A stretch of DNA of 64,000 bases, from NCBI GenBank assembly GCA_035545275.1, contig DASZYT010000021.1, positions 1 through 64,000 of the forward strand, written 5' to 3'. The translations under genes and the position numbers were made by a program. The notes under the pieces were generated by a model that saw only the letters and a program-made list of their open reading frames with translations, searched no databases and was not told the origin of the DNA. The stretch comes from DASZYT01 sp035545275 (GTDB taxonomy: Bacteria; Patescibacteriota; Saccharimonadia; Saccharimonadales; UBA4665). Shown here in pieces: positions 18,409-26,521 of the stretch; the first letter of the stretch is position 1, and each line of letters starts with the position of its first letter.

Positions 18409-18659
18409 CTTTGTGCTCGTTGCCTTTGTTCTTCAAGCAGATCGCGCAGCGCCAATTGGTGAGCCACAATTTGCTGGCTTCTGATAGCTATTTCCCGAGC
18501 CAACACATCATCATGTAACTCTGCTGGCGGTATGACCTCCGGAATTTGCAGGCGCATATGTAGTATTTCGTTTGCAAAAGGCGCTGGTGTTGGTTCAGAT
18601 AAATCACCTCTGTTACCTTCAGGCGTCTGTACATTAAGTAATTGTTCAGAATTTGTCAT
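18405..18659 (-). CDS. Uncharacterised small protein between tig and clpP
   Basis: 84 residues, with an AAGGAG site 6 nt before the ATG and starting 10 nt after tig, so co-transcribed with it. The N-terminal half is Pro/Glu/Asn-rich (EGNRGDLSEPTPAPF). The C-terminal half is a Gln/Leu/Arg-rich amphipathic helix (EIAIRSQQIVAHQLALRDLL, then EEQRQRAQ) that could be a coiled coil. No family recognised. Its stop codon lies inside the CIRCE operator of clpP. Confidence 0.65.
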   Translation of the reverse strand: MTNSEQLLNVQTPEGNRGDLSEPTPAPFANEILHMRLQIPEVIPPAELHDDVLAREIAIRSQQIVAHQLALRDLLEEQRQRAQS

Positions 18660-18669
18660 ACCATACTCC

Positions 18670-19956
18670 TTACTTTTGGGCGTAGTCGGTGAGCTTGGCG
18701 AGCGCTTTCTCGGTCATCATGCGCGAGCGGATATCGCGAACATTTTCCGGCTTTACAAGCTCAGCTTGCATGGCTTCGTCTTGCTGGTATTGGCCATGCA
18801 AGAGCTGCAGACGCACAGCTAGTTCATCGTCGGTTACTTCAATATTCTCCTTGTCGGCTATTTCGCTCAGCACTAGACCTGCCTTGACTCGCTCGGCGGC
18901 TGGGGCACGGTTTTTTTCACGGTGCTCCTTTTCAGTCACCCCCTCTTCGTCGAGGTGTTCTTGCCACGTTTGGCCGCGGTACGCCAAGTTTTGGCGCTCG
19001 TTTTGCTCAATGCGGTCCAGTTCTTCCTCAATGAGCACAGGTGGGATGTCTACTTTGGACTTCTCGGCAATCTTGGCCAGCAGCTCGCTTTGATAGTCAT
19101 CGGTGGCACGCTGCTCGCGCTCGGCAGTCAGCTGTTTTTTAATGTCTTCGCGAAGTTCTTTGAGCGTCTTGAATGGGCTTACTTTGGCAGCAAAATCGTC
19201 ATCTACCACGGGTTCAACCACTTCTTGCACATTTGTAACGGTGGTCTTAAAGGTGACTTGGCGATTTTGCAGATCCTTTACGCCGTAATCTTTAGGGAAC
19301 GTAATGGTAAACTCTTTTTTGTCGCCTGCTTTTGCGCCAATTAAGTTATCTTCAAAACCCGGTATGAATGTGTTGCTGCCCAGCACCAACGGATAGTCTT
19401 TGCCATCGGCGCCCTGGATAGGCTCGTTAGTCTTGGCATCGCGGCCTGCAAAGTCAATCATTACTTGATCGCCACTCTTGGCCTCCCGCTGCACATCTTT
19501 CTTTTCGGCAATACGGGTGCGAAGCGACGCGACGACTTCATCAATGTCTTTCGCAGTTACCTTGACTTCGGGTTTTGCCAGCTTGATTTTCTTGTAGTCG
19601 GTTAGCTCAATTTTGCCGACAGTTTCAACCGTAGCTTCCACCTCAAGATCTGTAAACGGTACGAACTTTTTGATGGTCACGTCCGGACGGTTCACTGGGC
19701 GGATCTTCTCCTGCACGGCTGCGTCGACGTACATGCGATTGACAATTTCCTCGAGAAATTCGGTCTGCAAGATTGACTGGTCGACTTGCTTTTCAACCAC
19801 GTTCAATGGTGCTCTGCCTGGGCGAAAACCCGGCACCTTAACCTGCTTGGCAAGGGCGGTCAGTACCTTCTTTTTTGCTTCATCCAGCATAGCCTGGTCG
19901 GCCGTAATGGTCAGCTTGGTAGTAGTAGAGTCTGGGTGTGTAGTGGTTACTTGCAT
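18670..19956 (-). CDS. tig: Trigger factor
   Basis: 428 residues. The ribosome-docking loop GFRPGRAP (about residues 43-50) is conserved. A FKBP-type PPIase domain follows (around GDQVMIDFAGRD and the GFEDNLIGAKAGD motif), then the helical chaperone arms. Trigger factor binds L23 at the exit tunnel and shields nascent chains. The promoter (TACACT at 19965-19970) ends 8 nt before the ATG, so the mRNA is probably leaderless. It forms a unit with the downstream small gene; clpP follows. Confidence 0.96.
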   Translation of the reverse strand: MQVTTTHPDSTTTKLTITADQAMLDEAKKKVLTALAKQVKVPGFRPGRAPLNVVEKQVDQSILQTEFLEEIVNRMYVDAAVQEKIRPVNRPDVTIKKFVPFTDLEVEATVETVGKIELTDYKKIKLAKPEVKVTAKDIDEVVASLRTRIAEKKDVQREAKSGDQVMIDFAGRDAKTNEPIQGADGKDYPLVLGSNTFIPGFEDNLIGAKAGDKKEFTITFPKDYGVKDLQNRQVTFKTTVTNVQEVVEPVVDDDFAAKVSPFKTLKELREDIKKQLTAEREQRATDDYQSELLAKIAEKSKVDIPPVLIEEELDRIEQNERQNLAYRGQTWQEHLDEEGVTEKEHREKNRAPAAERVKAGLVLSEIADKENIEVTDDELAVRLQLLHGQYQQDEAMQAELVKPENVRDIRSRMMTEKALAKLTDYAQK

Positions 19957-19964
19957 AGGTACCC

Positions 19965-19970
19965 AGTGTA
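19965..19970 (-). promoter_or_regulatory. -10 box of the tig promoter
   Basis: TACACT on the minus strand, in the extended form TGTTACACT, ending 8 nt before the ATG. A TTTATA lies 17 nt upstream. No Shine-Dalgarno is present, in line with a leaderless start. Confidence 0.65.
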
Positions 19971-19995
19971 ACAGATGATTGCTTGGGTATAAACC

Positions 19996-20466
19996 TTAAG
20001 CGTGCAGCCACGCCGACAGAACGATGACGGCGGCGGCTAACCATGCCACTTCCACGACCGCGCCGAGTGGCAGCTGACGTTGCAGGTGGTCATGAAAACT
20101 TACTACAGCGTTATGCGACACACGTGATAAATTGCCGTAGCGTTTGGCACGATAGAAACGCGGTACCAACATAAAGTCGGGTAGAGCTGCCACGAAAGCG
20201 CAGGAGGCAGCCAGCAGCCAATGTGCCGTACCAGATTCATACAATATAGCTACGAGCGTAAGGCACAGGATAGCGTCGGTGAATAGCAGCACCATAAACC
20301 AGTGCGTTTTAATGTCTTTGTCTATTAGTCTATCCTCATTAACACCAAAGTGCGGGATAGCATCAAGCACAAAATGGCTGGCTAGAGCGGCCGGTAACGC
20401 TACAGCTGGCTCGGGCACCAGCAAGCCAATGGTTGCGCCAGTCAGCGCATGGTTTATGGCCCTCAT
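19996..20466 (-). CDS. Integral membrane protein, YdjM/DUF457-like
   Basis: 156 residues with about four hydrophobic segments. The N-terminal pattern NHALTGATIGLLV...LASHFVLDAIPHFG resembles the membrane-bound metal-dependent hydrolase family (YdjM/DUF457), where conserved His and Asp residues sit at the membrane edge. Function in this organism is unknown. Its ATG overlaps the hisS stop (ATGA), so it is coupled to hisS. Confidence 0.7.
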   Translation of the reverse strand: MRAINHALTGATIGLLVPEPAVALPAALASHFVLDAIPHFGVNEDRLIDKDIKTHWFMVLLFTDAILCLTLVAILYESGTAHWLLAASCAFVAALPDFMLVPRFYRAKRYGNLSRVSHNAVVSFHDHLQRQLPLGAVVEVAWLAAAVIVLSAWLHA

Positions 20467-21770
20467 ACGTTACGGTAGTCTTTTACGATGGTCACGATGC
20501 GCTGCAGGCTATGCGTTTCCTCGATGCCGGTCATGATGTTTTTGACTGGGAACTGTTCGGCCTCGAGCTCTTTAGCGCCAATGGTCACGATGTAGTGGAT
20601 ACCCTTTTTCTCGGCAGTTTTTATCTGCGCGCCCACTTTGCGGCCGGAGAGGTCCACGGCCACGTTCAGGCCCATCTCGCGCATCTCGGCAATGGGCTTC
20701 TGCGCCTTTTCAAATACATTGCCCACCAACACCACATATATATCCGTTTCGGTGCGAATGGGGGGCAGCAGGTCGTGTATCTGCAAGAAGTTGGCAAGTG
20801 TAACGTCGCCCATGCCAAAGCCGATGGTGGGCACCGGCTCCACGCCAAAGAGGCCTACCAGTCCGTCGTAGCGGCCGCCACCGAACATGCTGCGGTTGTT
20901 GTCAGGGTGGTTGTCAAACACCTCAAATACGATGTCGGTGTAGTAGTCAAACCCGCGCATGAGGCTCGGGTCAAACACTACATTTGTCACGTGGCTGTCT
21001 GCAAGAAGTGTCAGAAGTTTTTGCAGCTCGGCAACAGAGCTGTGGCTTTTTAGCTCATCAGGCAAGGCATCGACGCTCTTTGCTTCGAGTACTGCCAGGA
21101 GCTTTTCCACCAGGCCAGCTTCACGCTCGCTGGGCGTAAACAACGCGTCGACCTGTGCGAGAAAGGCGGCGTGGTCCATCTTGTCTTTGCGGTCAATGAG
21201 TTTGCTCAGGCTATGGGCCTGCACGTCGTCTAGTTTCAAATAGTCTTTCAGTAAAGCGTCAGATAATTTGCGGCTGTTAAGACGTATGGTGTACATGTCG
21301 TGCGTGGCACCAAAAGTCTTGAGGATAGTGTCGACTACGAGGATAATCTCGTGCTCGGCCTCGATGCCAGCCAGTCCAAATAAGTCGACATTGAGCTGCC
21401 AGTGCTCGCGTAAGCGGCCCCGTTGCGGCCGTTCATACCGCCACAGGTTGGGGATGCTGTACCAACGCAGCGGATAAGCCAACTCCTGCCTTTTCGCTGC
21501 CACCATTCGGCTGACGGTCGGCGTCATTTCCGGGCGCATGGCCACCCGGCGGCCGCCGCGGTCTTCAAATGTATAGGTTTGCTCGTTTACGATTTCCTCG
21601 CCGGTTTTGGCGAGGTATAGCTCGAGCGGCTCCAGGATGGGCGCGTCGTACTCTTCGTAACCAAACCGCTCCGCCACATCGCGTAGCGTGTTAAACATGT
21701 ATTTTTGCAGGCGTTTGTCTGCCGGGTAGAAATCCCGCGCGCCTTTATATGGTTGTGTCGATAATGCCAT
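20463..21770 (-). CDS. hisS: Histidyl-tRNA synthetase
   Basis: 435 residues. It has class II motif 2 (IPNLWRYERPQRGRLREHWQ) and the HisRS-specific RGFDYYTDIVFEV and GGRYDGLVGLFG motifs, then a C-terminal anticodon-binding domain (DIYVVLVGNVFEKAQ...). It charges tRNA-His. The gene begins 39 nt after the 3' end of a tRNA-Leu gene and overlaps the downstream membrane gene by 4 nt. A co-transcript with the tRNA is possible; a weak TAAACT -10 also lies between. Confidence 0.97.
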   Translation of the reverse strand: MALSTQPYKGARDFYPADKRLQKYMFNTLRDVAERFGYEEYDAPILEPLELYLAKTGEEIVNEQTYTFEDRGGRRVAMRPEMTPTVSRMVAAKRQELAYPLRWYSIPNLWRYERPQRGRLREHWQLNVDLFGLAGIEAEHEIILVVDTILKTFGATHDMYTIRLNSRKLSDALLKDYLKLDDVQAHSLSKLIDRKDKMDHAAFLAQVDALFTPSEREAGLVEKLLAVLEAKSVDALPDELKSHSSVAELQKLLTLLADSHVTNVVFDPSLMRGFDYYTDIVFEVFDNHPDNNRSMFGGGRYDGLVGLFGVEPVPTIGFGMGDVTLANFLQIHDLLPPIRTETDIYVVLVGNVFEKAQKPIAEMREMGLNVAVDLSGRKVGAQIKTAEKKGIHYIVTIGAKELEAEQFPVKNIMTGIEETHSLQRIVTIVKDYRNV

Positions 21771-21809
21771 GATTCAGCTTAAGTTTATCACTACTGAGTT
21801 ACAAAATCT

Positions 21810-21893
21810 TGGTGGGGATGAAAGGACTTGAACCTTCACGCCTTTCGGCACTAGCTCCTAAAACTAGCGTGTCTACCATTTCACCACATCCCC
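21810..21893 (-). tRNA. tRNA-Leu (UAG anticodon), CCA encoded
   Basis: 84 nt including CCA. The acceptor stem GGGGATG pairs with CATCCCC, followed by discriminator A and an encoded CCA. The anticodon stem CTAGT/GCTAG encloses the loop TTTAGGA with anticodon TAG. A variable arm stem and the T-loop GTTCAAGTC are present. It reads CUN leucine codons. A TAAAAT box lies 16 nt upstream of the 5' end. Confidence 0.95.
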
Positions 21894-21935
21894 GGGCTTG
21901 GCTGCTGCTATTTTACGAAATTCTTCGGTAAAAGG

Positions 21936-22652
21936 CTAGCGGGGGCGACGCATGGCAGCCTTGGCTGCCCGAAGCTCTAGCGTATCGTCGAGTGGCTGCA
22001 GTTCGGCCTGGCCATATTTGCGTTCAATGGCACGGCGAATAAGCTCGTCCGCCAGGGCCGGGTTTTTGGCTAGTATTGGGCCGTGCGAGTAAGTGCCGAA
22101 CACGCTGCGCTGTAGGCAGCCCTCGGTACCATCTTGGCCGTTATTACCCGCCCCCTTTACGACTTGGGCGAGACAGGCTGCCGTATCATCAAGCATGGTC
22201 AGCCCGCTGTGGTTTTCGTAGCCGGCCACCTCGCCCCATGGAGTACGGTAAATAGTGTTGCCGATGAAGCGCGTCTGACCAGCATGGGTCTCGAGCGGCA
22301 GTATGCCGATACCTTTGATTTCCCTGCCCTCACCCGTGACAAAGCGGCGGCCAAACAGCTGGTACATGCCACATACCATCAGCATCACCACACCGTCTTC
22401 GGCAAGCTTCAACAATATGTCGGCCTTTTGTTGCAAATCGGCTTCGACGGCACTTTGCACAGCATCTTGGGCACCCCCACCTAGAATAATATCGGCGTCT
22501 TTGGGTATGTCGTCGCCCACCTCAACCAGCGTGGTGCGCACCTTGATGCCGCGCCATTCCATCCGACGCTGCAGCACCAGCCGGTTACCTGTATCGCCGT
22601 AGATGTTCATGAGTACGGGATATAGATGCACCAGATGAATTTCCTGGCTCAT
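21936..22652 (-). CDS. gatD: Lipid II isoglutaminyl synthase, glutaminase subunit GatD
   Basis: 238 residues, a class I glutamine amidotransferase of the CobB/CobQ type. The nucleophile Cys94 lies in LMVCGMYQLFG and the catalytic histidine is His190 in GTYSHGP, matching the known GatD positions closely. With MurT it amidates D-glutamate of lipid II to D-isoglutamine, a trait of many Gram-positive, monoderm bacteria. The start overlaps the murT stop by 4 nt (ATGA), as expected for a two-subunit enzyme. Confidence 0.94.
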   Translation of the reverse strand: MSQEIHLVHLYPVLMNIYGDTGNRLVLQRRMEWRGIKVRTTLVEVGDDIPKDADIILGGGAQDAVQSAVEADLQQKADILLKLAEDGVVMLMVCGMYQLFGRRFVTGEGREIKGIGILPLETHAGQTRFIGNTIYRTPWGEVAGYENHSGLTMLDDTAACLAQVVKGAGNNGQDGTEGCLQRSVFGTYSHGPILAKNPALADELIRRAIERKYGQAELQPLDDTLELRAAKAAMRRPR

Positions 22653-23920
22653 ACACCATCCTTTGCTAACGTTTTATCTTCTTTTTTCAGCAAGGCGCGC
22701 GCGCGTAGCATAGCGGTATAGGTGCAAAAGATAATGGCCTGCGTGCCGGGCTGGCCCAAATGGTCCAAAAACTTTTCGAGGCTGGGAATAACATCCGCAG
22801 TCACTACATCGTCATACTTTAAGCGCAACGCCATGTCGGCCGAGCGCGTGCCTCCGGTGGCGATTGGGGCATCCTTGAGTGTCGTAAAGTCGACGTCCCA
22901 CAGCCACGACACATCGCGCCCGTCGGCGTAGTCGTCGTTGATGGCGATACCAATGACGTCGTAAGAGCCATGCTGTACAACCTCGAGCGAACGGCGGAAA
23001 CCGGCAGGGTTTTTGACTAGTTGCAAGCGCACCGTTGCACCGTTTTTGAACGTTACGGTTTCGCCACGACCAAATGGCGGCTCAAGCGACTCAATAGCAC
23101 CAGCAGCAGTAGCGATGTCGCCCTCGGGCAGCTGAGCCACAAAGGCCGCCAATGCTGCCGCAATGTTAAGCGCGTTGTGCGTGCCATCCAATTTGGTCGT
23201 CAGCTTATACTCATTGCCCTGCACCGTTATGTCTACCTTCTCCCCTTGGGTGGCGGTAAGACACACATCAGGAGTGGCGGCTTCATAAAATTCCGTCTTT
23301 TCAGCATGCAGTTGATCATCGCTGGGGAATAAATGCTGCAACTTTTCCGTGTGGCCAAACCACGTCACGTGGCGCTTGTCTGCGTCTTGAGCCAATGCCG
23401 CTACGCGTGGGTCGTTGGCATTTAGCACTACCCAGTCTTGAGCCGCCGCCACCACTTTGCCGATAAGCTTGGCGGTAGTATCGATCTCACCAAAACGGTC
23501 CATTTGGTCGCGGGTGACATTTAGCGCAACGACGCCGATGGGTTGGTGTTGCTTAACGAAATGAACGGCATGAGCCTCGTCTTGCTCAAACACCGCGATA
23601 TCGTACGGCAGTTTGCCCCACACCGACGCCTCGCGGGCAATCGTGGCCATGATGCCCCGCACAAAGTTGCTGCCGGTGGAGTTGCTGAGCACGCGCAAGC
23701 CTTGCGACTCTAGCAACGCTTTAATAATTTTCGTGGTGGTCGTTTTGCCATTCGTACCCGTCACGACTATTACGCCACGCGGAATGCGCTGCAGCATAAC
23801 AGTGAGATAGTGTGGGTAGGTCTTTTCAATCACCAGACCGGGCAGGGCTGAGCCCTTGCGACCTAGCAGGCGCAAGGCCAGCATGATGGCTTTACCGACA
23901 AGAGTCATCAGATATGTCAT
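22649..23920 (-). CDS. murT: Lipid II isoglutaminyl synthase, MurT subunit
   Basis: 423 residues: Mur-ligase fold with the P-loop GTNGKTTTTK (about residues 55-64) and a C-terminal domain of the MurT type (VSWLWDVDFTTL region). MurT activates the D-Glu carboxylate of lipid II with ATP, and GatD supplies ammonia. The known staphylococcal and pneumococcal enzymes carry a Cys4 zinc ribbon in the middle domain. Here residues about 190-240 hold only one cysteine (Cys220), so the ribbon is absent. The promoter sits at the end of rsmD and gives a leaderless start. Confidence 0.94.
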   Translation of the reverse strand: MTYLMTLVGKAIMLALRLLGRKGSALPGLVIEKTYPHYLTVMLQRIPRGVIVVTGTNGKTTTTKIIKALLESQGLRVLSNSTGSNFVRGIMATIAREASVWGKLPYDIAVFEQDEAHAVHFVKQHQPIGVVALNVTRDQMDRFGEIDTTAKLIGKVVAAAQDWVVLNANDPRVAALAQDADKRHVTWFGHTEKLQHLFPSDDQLHAEKTEFYEAATPDVCLTATQGEKVDITVQGNEYKLTTKLDGTHNALNIAAALAAFVAQLPEGDIATAAGAIESLEPPFGRGETVTFKNGATVRLQLVKNPAGFRRSLEVVQHGSYDVIGIAINDDYADGRDVSWLWDVDFTTLKDAPIATGGTRSADMALRLKYDDVVTADVIPSLEKFLDHLGQPGTQAIIFCTYTAMLRARALLKKEDKTLAKDGV

Positions 23921-23927
23921 TGTGCTT

Positions 23928-23933
23928 ATTATA
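23928..23933 (-). promoter_or_regulatory. -10 box of the murT promoter
   Basis: TATAAT on the minus strand, overlapping the rsmD stop codon and ending 7 nt before the murT ATG. This predicts a leaderless murT-gatD mRNA made in addition to any read-through from rsmD. Confidence 0.65.
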
Positions 23934-24465
23934 TGCGATGACGTCTATAAAACACTAGCTGGATGTCGCCGTAGGACTTTTGCTTGAGCAGCTCGTAGCT
24001 AGACTCAGGCAATGCAAATTCAGCCGTTGGGGGCAGCGACAGCACAATGACTCCCCCTGGCTTGGCCCGCTCAGCAAGCTTTGTGAGTAATGTCAGCTGC
24101 AAATCATCATACGGCGGATCGAGCAGAGCGATGTCAAACACATCATTCGAAAAAGTCAGCCACGCGTTTGCGCTCGCTTTGACAAGTTTTATCTGCGTCG
24201 ATAGCCCTAAGTCTGAGATATTTTGGGCAATGGTAGTCTGCGCACTGCGGTCGGATTCAATCGCCACCACCGATGCGGCACCCCGGCTGAGCGCCTCATA
24301 TCCGAGCGCACCGGTGCCGGCAAAGGCGTCGAGCACTTGTAGTCCCTCAATGTCGCCAAGCGCATTAAACAGGCCACCGCGGGCCTTGTCACTCATGGGA
24401 TGAGTACGGTGGCCGTGTGGCGAGCTAAACTGTCTGCCGCCAAGTGTGCCTGCAATTATTCTCAT
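23929..24465 (-). CDS. rsmD: 16S rRNA (guanine966-N2)-methyltransferase
   Basis: 178 residues, standard for RsmD. The N-terminus MRIIAGTLGGRQF, the SAM-binding motif VLDAFAGTGALGYEALSRGA and the catalytic DPPY motif (LLDPPYDD) identify it. It methylates G966 of 16S rRNA in the P-site region. It starts 4 nt after the recG stop, so it is probably co-transcribed with recG. Confidence 0.94.
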   Translation of the reverse strand: MRIIAGTLGGRQFSSPHGHRTHPMSDKARGGLFNALGDIEGLQVLDAFAGTGALGYEALSRGAASVVAIESDRSAQTTIAQNISDLGLSTQIKLVKASANAWLTFSNDVFDIALLDPPYDDLQLTLLTKLAERAKPGGVIVLSLPPTAEFALPESSYELLKQKSYGDIQLVFYRRHRI

Positions 24466-24469
24466 ATAT

Positions 24470-26506
24470 CTAGTTTAGATTAGTTACTGCTTGCAGCCGT
24501 GCAATCTCGCGGTGCAGCTCGGGGTATTGTAGCAAGTCTTCGGGCTTGTCCAAGAACGCTTGGGCTGCGTGGCGAGCTTCTGCTATCAGCTTTGTATCTG
24601 TTAATTTGGCAATTCTGAGGTCGAGCTGGCCGTGTTGCAGCGTGCCATAAATGGCGCCAGGGCCACGGAGCTCCAGGTCCAGTTCGGCCAGGCGAAAACC
24701 GTCGCTGCTGCTTTCGAGGGCCCTAAGGCGCCGGCTGGGTGCCGATGAATCGCCCATCATCAGGTAGCAATAACCTTGGTGCTGCCCACGGCCTACCCGA
24801 CCGCGTAGCTGGTGGATCTGCGCCAGACCGAAGCGCTCGGCATTTTCAATGAGCATAATGGTGGCGTTCGGCACGTCCACACCCACCTCTATGACTGTCG
24901 TGCTAACCAAAATGTCCAGCTTGCCGTCGACGAACTCCTGCATGACGGCATTTTTCTCGTCAGCTTTCATCCTGCCATGCAGCAGCCCAACGCGGCGGTG
25001 TTTGAAATCTTTTTTACTCAGCTGCTCATACACTTTTTCGGCAGAGCTCGCATCGAGCGCCGCTGACTCCGAAATGAGCGGACAGACTACGAACATCTGT
25101 CGACCGGCATTCAGCTCGGCATCGATTTTCTCGTAAAGTTGTGTGCGCGAATTGGGTGAGACTATTTTGGTAATAATGGGGCTGCGGCCCGCCGGCTTCT
25201 CGTCCAGTACCGCGATGTCGAGCTCACCGTACAAAGTCAGAGCCAGCGAACGCGGAATGGGCGTGGCCGTCAGGCTGAGGACGTGTGGCATATGCCCGGC
25301 CTTGGCCTGCAGCGTTTTGCGCTGTTCCACGCCGAAACGATGCTGCTCATCGATGATAATGAGCTCCAGGCTATGCATGTCGACCTTTTCCTGGATGAGC
25401 GCCTGCGTACCCACCATGAGCCTGATCTTGCCAGCCGTAATGGCTTCGTGGGCCCGTTTTTTTTGGGCAGGTTTCATGCTGCCCACCAGCAGACCCACTG
25501 AGTCGCCATAGCCCAGCGGCGTAAGCAATTTTTGCAACGTATCAGCGTGCTGGCGGGCAAGCAGCTCGGTGGGGGCCATGAACGCCACTTGGTGGCCGTG
25601 GTGCATCACCATGACAGCCGCCATGGCTGCAACAACGGTTTTACCTGAGCCCACGTCGCCCTCGACCAATCTGTTCATGGGCGTTGCCTTTTGCATATCA
25701 AGGTATATCTGCCAGACGACTTTGCGCTGCGCATTGGTGAGAGGAAACGGCACGTGGCCCACAAACTCTTTGGCGATTGCCTCTTCGAATGGCACCGGCG
25801 GTGCCTGCTCGCTCAAAATTTCGCGTTTGGTCATCAGCGCCGCCAAACTCAACCGGAACACTTCCTCGAAGCCCAATCGGTGCTCCGCGGCCTGCAGCTG
25901 TTCGGGACTGGCCGGAAAGTGAATGGCCTCGACCGCTTCGGCGTGCGAAATGAGTGTGGAATCTTTGACTAACCAGCCGGGCAGCGTCTCGGGCAAGGTA
26001 CGGATTAGCCCTATCGCCTGCTCAAGCACAAGTCGGATCTGTCGGGATGTCAGCCCCTTGGTTTCCCGGTACACCGGCACGATACGCGCCGTATTTACCG
26101 GAAACTCACTCACCAGTTCAACAGATGGGTTCATAATGCTGAAGCGCTGCCGGCTCAGCTCATAATTGCCGGAAATGTAATATTCCTGGTCATGTTTTAG
26201 GGCGGCCGCACGATAGGGCTGGTTGAACCATATCAAGCGCACGCTGCCATGCTCGTCGCTGGCCACCGCCTCGGTGATATGCATGCCGCGGCGCACGTAG
26301 CGGCCTTGGGCCTGCTTGATGACGGCCTTGATGGTGACCAAGCCGGGCCGCAACTGACTCGTCGGCGTCACCTGCGAGTAATCCTCGTAGCGGCGGGGGA
26401 AATAGTCGATAAGCTCGCCGACGGTTTTGATGCCAAGTACGGCATACTTTTTGGCAAGTTCCGGCCCCACTCCCTTCAGGTCCGTGAGCGGACTGTCTAA
26501 CTTCAT
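24470..26506 (-). CDS. recG: ATP-dependent DNA helicase RecG
   Basis: 678 residues. An N-terminal wedge (OB) domain is followed by superfamily 2 helicase motifs: Walker A GDVGSGKTVVA, the RecG-specific DEQHRFGVEQR box, SLTATPIPRSLALT and the motif VI region QLRGRVGRG. RecG remodels stalled forks and Holliday junctions. The promoter TATAAT (26513-26518) ends 6 nt before the ATG, predicting a leaderless mRNA. It is followed closely by rsmD. Confidence 0.97.
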   Translation of the reverse strand: MKLDSPLTDLKGVGPELAKKYAVLGIKTVGELIDYFPRRYEDYSQVTPTSQLRPGLVTIKAVIKQAQGRYVRRGMHITEAVASDEHGSVRLIWFNQPYRAAALKHDQEYYISGNYELSRQRFSIMNPSVELVSEFPVNTARIVPVYRETKGLTSRQIRLVLEQAIGLIRTLPETLPGWLVKDSTLISHAEAVEAIHFPASPEQLQAAEHRLGFEEVFRLSLAALMTKREILSEQAPPVPFEEAIAKEFVGHVPFPLTNAQRKVVWQIYLDMQKATPMNRLVEGDVGSGKTVVAAMAAVMVMHHGHQVAFMAPTELLARQHADTLQKLLTPLGYGDSVGLLVGSMKPAQKKRAHEAITAGKIRLMVGTQALIQEKVDMHSLELIIIDEQHRFGVEQRKTLQAKAGHMPHVLSLTATPIPRSLALTLYGELDIAVLDEKPAGRSPIITKIVSPNSRTQLYEKIDAELNAGRQMFVVCPLISESAALDASSAEKVYEQLSKKDFKHRRVGLLHGRMKADEKNAVMQEFVDGKLDILVSTTVIEVGVDVPNATIMLIENAERFGLAQIHQLRGRVGRGQHQGYCYLMMGDSSAPSRRLRALESSSDGFRLAELDLELRGPGAIYGTLQHGQLDLRIAKLTDTKLIAEARHAAQAFLDKPEDLLQYPELHREIARLQAVTNLN

Positions 26507-26512
26507 GCTTCT

Positions 26513-26518
26513 ATTATA
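26513..26518 (-). promoter_or_regulatory. -10 box of the recG promoter
   Basis: Perfect TATAAT on the minus strand, just after the tyrS stop and 6 nt before the recG ATG. No Shine-Dalgarno fits between, so a leaderless start is likely. Confidence 0.72.
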
Positions 26519-26521
26519 GTC

